A stretch of 64,000 bases of DNA from positions 220,130 through 284,129 of the forward strand of contig VUYV01000070.1 of NCBI GenBank assembly GCA_008711295.1. The letters run 5' to 3'. The stretch is from Anarhynchus alexandrinus (taxonomy: Eukaryota > Chordata > Aves > Charadriiformes > Charadriidae). The notes under the pieces were generated by a model that was given only the letters and a program-made list of their open reading frames with translations, made no database searches and had not been told where the DNA came from. Positions 1-64,000 of this stretch are shown here, piece by piece; position 1 is the stretch's first letter; every line of letters starts with the position of its first letter. Position numbers and translations under genes: made by a program.

Positions 1-661
1 TATACGCTGAGCAATCACATGCCATGCCATTATATTATAATCCAATCTTGCAAGCAGACAGGTGCAGTCCTTGAAAAAAGGACAATAATCCTATCTCATT
101 ATGGTAGGAGTATCCCGCAACAACTATTCAAAACAGTGTGCTCTTCATATATGACCTGTGTAAGTCCCCAGAGGATGGGGGATCTAAGTAGGTGTAACAC
201 CACTTTAGGAAACCAAATGGCAAAATTACTGTTGAACAATTGTCACAGTTAATAAGATTAATGATTGAATTGGCCAAAACCCACTCTTATCATTAAATCC
301 ACTGTCAACTCACAGGGGGAGTTCAGGAGAAAAAAGTCCTACTCTGGTTAATAATTAACGTGTGTGGGCATGCCTGAATGGGATCCCAGCCCATTCAGAG
401 AAAATTCCACAGTTGTGCAAATCATTCTGGCATGTGCTTTAATCACGGCACTTTACTACACGATCTGTTGAATCAAGGTCTTCACTAACTATACCCAAAC
501 CCAGTGTGTGTCTCATCTCAGCAACTCATCAGATGGGGACAGGCATGTGAATGTATTCCCGTTGTTCAATGACACCAGAAGATCTTGGCTACAGCTGTCA
601 ACCGAATGAAAAACACAGTAATACCATGTAGTTCTGGAAACGCTTTGGAGATTTGTTATGA
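1..661. other. Downstream flank of SYTL5, nothing recognised
   Basis: No coding exon, repeat family or RNA gene was recognised. This may be distal 3' UTR or intergenic sequence. Confidence 0.5.
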
Positions 662-1365
662 TTTATTTTCATTAGAGGCTCTTTGACTATGTTGAACCAA
701 GTCTGCCTTTTATACAGTGCATTAAAATCACCCAGAGAATGCCAGAACACCAGCGCTGTACACCAGCTCACCTGCTGCCTCTTCCTAGTGTGCACCACAG
801 TGTGGTGGCCTTCCTTGGTGGGCTGCTTGATCCCAAGCCTGCATCCTGCACAGCCCAAAAGGCAAACATCCTAAAGAAACGTTGTTTGTTACCCTTCATA
901 ACATTATGGCTTTTTATCTTTCAAATACCAAAGTACAGGCTCGCCCTGCATCGGCTTGTACGGTATCACTGCTGTCTTCTAGGCCATCCTCAACCCAGAA
1001 GGAGATACGCAAACCAGGCATTACTTACTAAATGACTAACTAGAGAATTTTCTCACTCCGTGCCTCCTCCCAGGCAGAGGTTTTCATCAGCTATGCACCG
1101 GTCACCAGAAGGGACAGAGAAAGCCAGTCCAATCTCTGTACAAGGTCAAATTCTCACTGGCTTCAGGAGAAACATAACCCATACAGGAAGCCTGGGTTAA
1201 AAACGTGCGCATGAAAGTGCAGAATGCATTAAAATCTCACTCAGAGCCTTGATATCCAAGGCAAAGAGTACAACCCTTCCCACTTTCAAATGGGCAAAGT
1301 GACAAGAGTCTGAACACCACTGAAGTCAGGAGTACCTGCGGTACCCCCTCAGCAGTTAAAGTCTT
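662..1365 (-). other. SYTL5: Probable SYTL5 3' UTR with candidate poly(A) signal
   Basis: Sequence following the stop codon on the minus strand. An AATAAA hexamer lies at 662-667 (TTTATT on the plus strand), about 700 nt after the stop. No splice or coding signal is apparent in between. The true cleavage site is unknown and transcription may continue further left. Confidence 0.4.
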
Positions 1366-63002
<61,637 letters not shown>

Positions 63003-63186
63003 TCACCCCAACTGGATCCTAACCTCGGTGGGATAGGGAGCATGGGGTATTGGCATAAAACTTACAGTGCCAAGTTCAGCAGTCAGAGAATAAGCTAACT
63101 TGCTTGGCTGGTCGAGGTGCTCCAAAATTCTGTTCACAAGGTTTGCAGGGGTACCATAGGTCACACACAGCACTATTCTGACAGGC
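63003..63186 (-). other. Unidentified coding-like fragment
   Basis: An open minus-strand frame contains TYGTPANLVNRILEHLDQPS and LAYSLTAELGTV and ends at TGA (63003-63005). Its amino-acid composition looks protein-like. I do not recognise the family. It lies directly beyond the poly(T) tract of the neighbouring retrocopy, so no start belongs to it. It could be a pseudogene or transposon piece. Confidence 0.25.
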
Positions 63187-63480
63187 TTTTTTTTTTTTTT
63201 AACTAAGAAAAAAAAGCCAAGTTTTATTGAAGAATGGAAACCCAACAGGTTAAGGGGAAAGAATAAGCAATACAATTAGAAATTTAGGACAACAAAAGGG
63301 TTAAAAATGGTCTCTGACAGCACCGTTTTTGTCTTGATGATGTACTACAGGTCACCAGGGTTCTTGCAGAACAGTGCAGTCGCACGACAAGCAGGCTGGC
63401 AAGAACACTCTACTTTGTAAGACATATTCTGGTATTGGGAATTTAGGGAAGAGAAAAACCACTTTGAAAGATTAACTTGA
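63187..63480 (-). pseudogene. Probable polyadenylated retrocopy (3' end)
   Basis: On the minus strand an AATAAA (63223-63228) is followed about 22 nt later by a run of 14 A (63187-63200), the layout of an integrated processed mRNA 3' end. The body looks UTR-like. A 26-codon Cys-rich frame (63345-63425, starting MSYKVECSCQPAC) is present but not recognised. The source gene, 5' limit and target-site duplication are unresolved. Confidence 0.5.
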
Positions 63481-63535
63481 CATCTGGCCATATTTTCTGA
63501 GCTTTTTTTCTTTTAACTCTAAAGAGGTTAATACC

Positions 63536-64000
63536 AGTGAAGCTATATAGGGAAAAAATCAGGAGGGCCAAAGCCCAGCTAGAACTAAACCCGGCTTCTG
63601 TTGTCAAGGGCAACAAAAAAAGTTTCTATAAATATATTAGCAATAAAAAGAGGACCAAGGATAATCTCTGTCCTCTAGTAGATGGGGCCAGTAACGCAGT
63701 GCCCAAGGATGAGGAAAAGACTGAGGTACTTAATGCTGTCTTTGCATCAGTCTTCAGCAGTAGGACCATTTGTTCCCTGAGTACCCAGGTCCCTGAGCTA
63801 GAAGACAGGGATGGGCAGAATGAAGCCCCTGTAATCCAAAGGGAAATGGTGAGGGACGTGCTTCAGCACCTGCAGGTGCACAAATCTATGGGGCCAGATG
63901 GGATCCACCCAAGGGTACTGAAGGAGCTGGCGGAAGTGCTCACCAGGCCACTTTGCATCATTTATCAGCAGTCCTGGATAACCGGGGAGGTCCCAGCTGA
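63536..64000 (+). mobile_element. CR1 element, ORF2 segment, continues beyond the window
   Basis: A plus-strand frame of about 155 codons stays open to the window edge and carries the region just before and at the start of the CR1 reverse transcriptase: FYKYISNKKRTKDNLCPLVD, LNAVFASVFSSRT, GPDGIHPRVLKELAEVLTRP and SWITGEVP. It is antisense to SYTL5. Its completeness beyond 64000 is unknown. Confidence 0.93.

Overview
The window is vertebrate, and the repeats point to a bird. Avian-type CR1 non-LTR retrotransposon 3' ends occur throughout (CR1 lacks a poly(A) tail and ends in short ATTCTATG-like repeats). Coding sequence is split into small exons with GT-AG junctions, and base composition is AT-rich. 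The species cannot be told from the sequence.

Almost the whole window is one gene on the minus strand: SYTL5 (synaptotagmin-like protein 5, Slp5), a Rab27 effector with an N-terminal Slp homology domain (two helices around a zinc finger) and two C-terminal C2 domains. I could place every coding exon from the ATG (62087) to the TGA (1366-1368): 16 constitutive exons plus one 66-bp in-frame cassette exon. Phases agree at every junction. The predicted protein is 744 aa, or 766 aa with the cassette. As I recall, human SYTL5 has two isoforms of 730 and 752 aa, which also differ by 22 residues. The gene therefore looks intact. From right to left: exons 1-3 encode the Rab27-binding domain (61969-62087, 47002-47217, 35541-35656); exons 4-9 the Ser/Thr-rich linker (33468 to 18220); the cassette is at 14661-14726; exons 10-12 encode C2A (13726 to 10171); exons 13-16 encode the inter-C2 link, C2B and the C-terminus (6452 to 1366). 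Two junctions are unusual: exon 7 has a GC donor, and exon 14 has a weak GTCTGT donor.

The introns, especially the large introns 1 and 2, carry CR1 copies of several ages, one strongly decayed reptile-type CR1/L3-like fossil (about 44480-45800), a probable LTR-like repeat (50838-51355), local tandem duplications and simple repeats. Right of exon 1 lie a probable polyadenylated retrocopy (about 63187-63480) and a CR1 reverse-transcriptase fragment that is open to the window edge. Three isolated N bases occur (34242, 38617, 52153). Two of them sit exactly between near-identical tandem copies, which suggests assembly joins rather than biology.

I found no RNA genes, CRISPR arrays, operons or second host protein-coding gene, and nothing that I would call a new biological system. 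The points most worth checking are the cassette exon, the GC-AG intron, the N-junction duplications and the unidentified sequence at 63003-63480.
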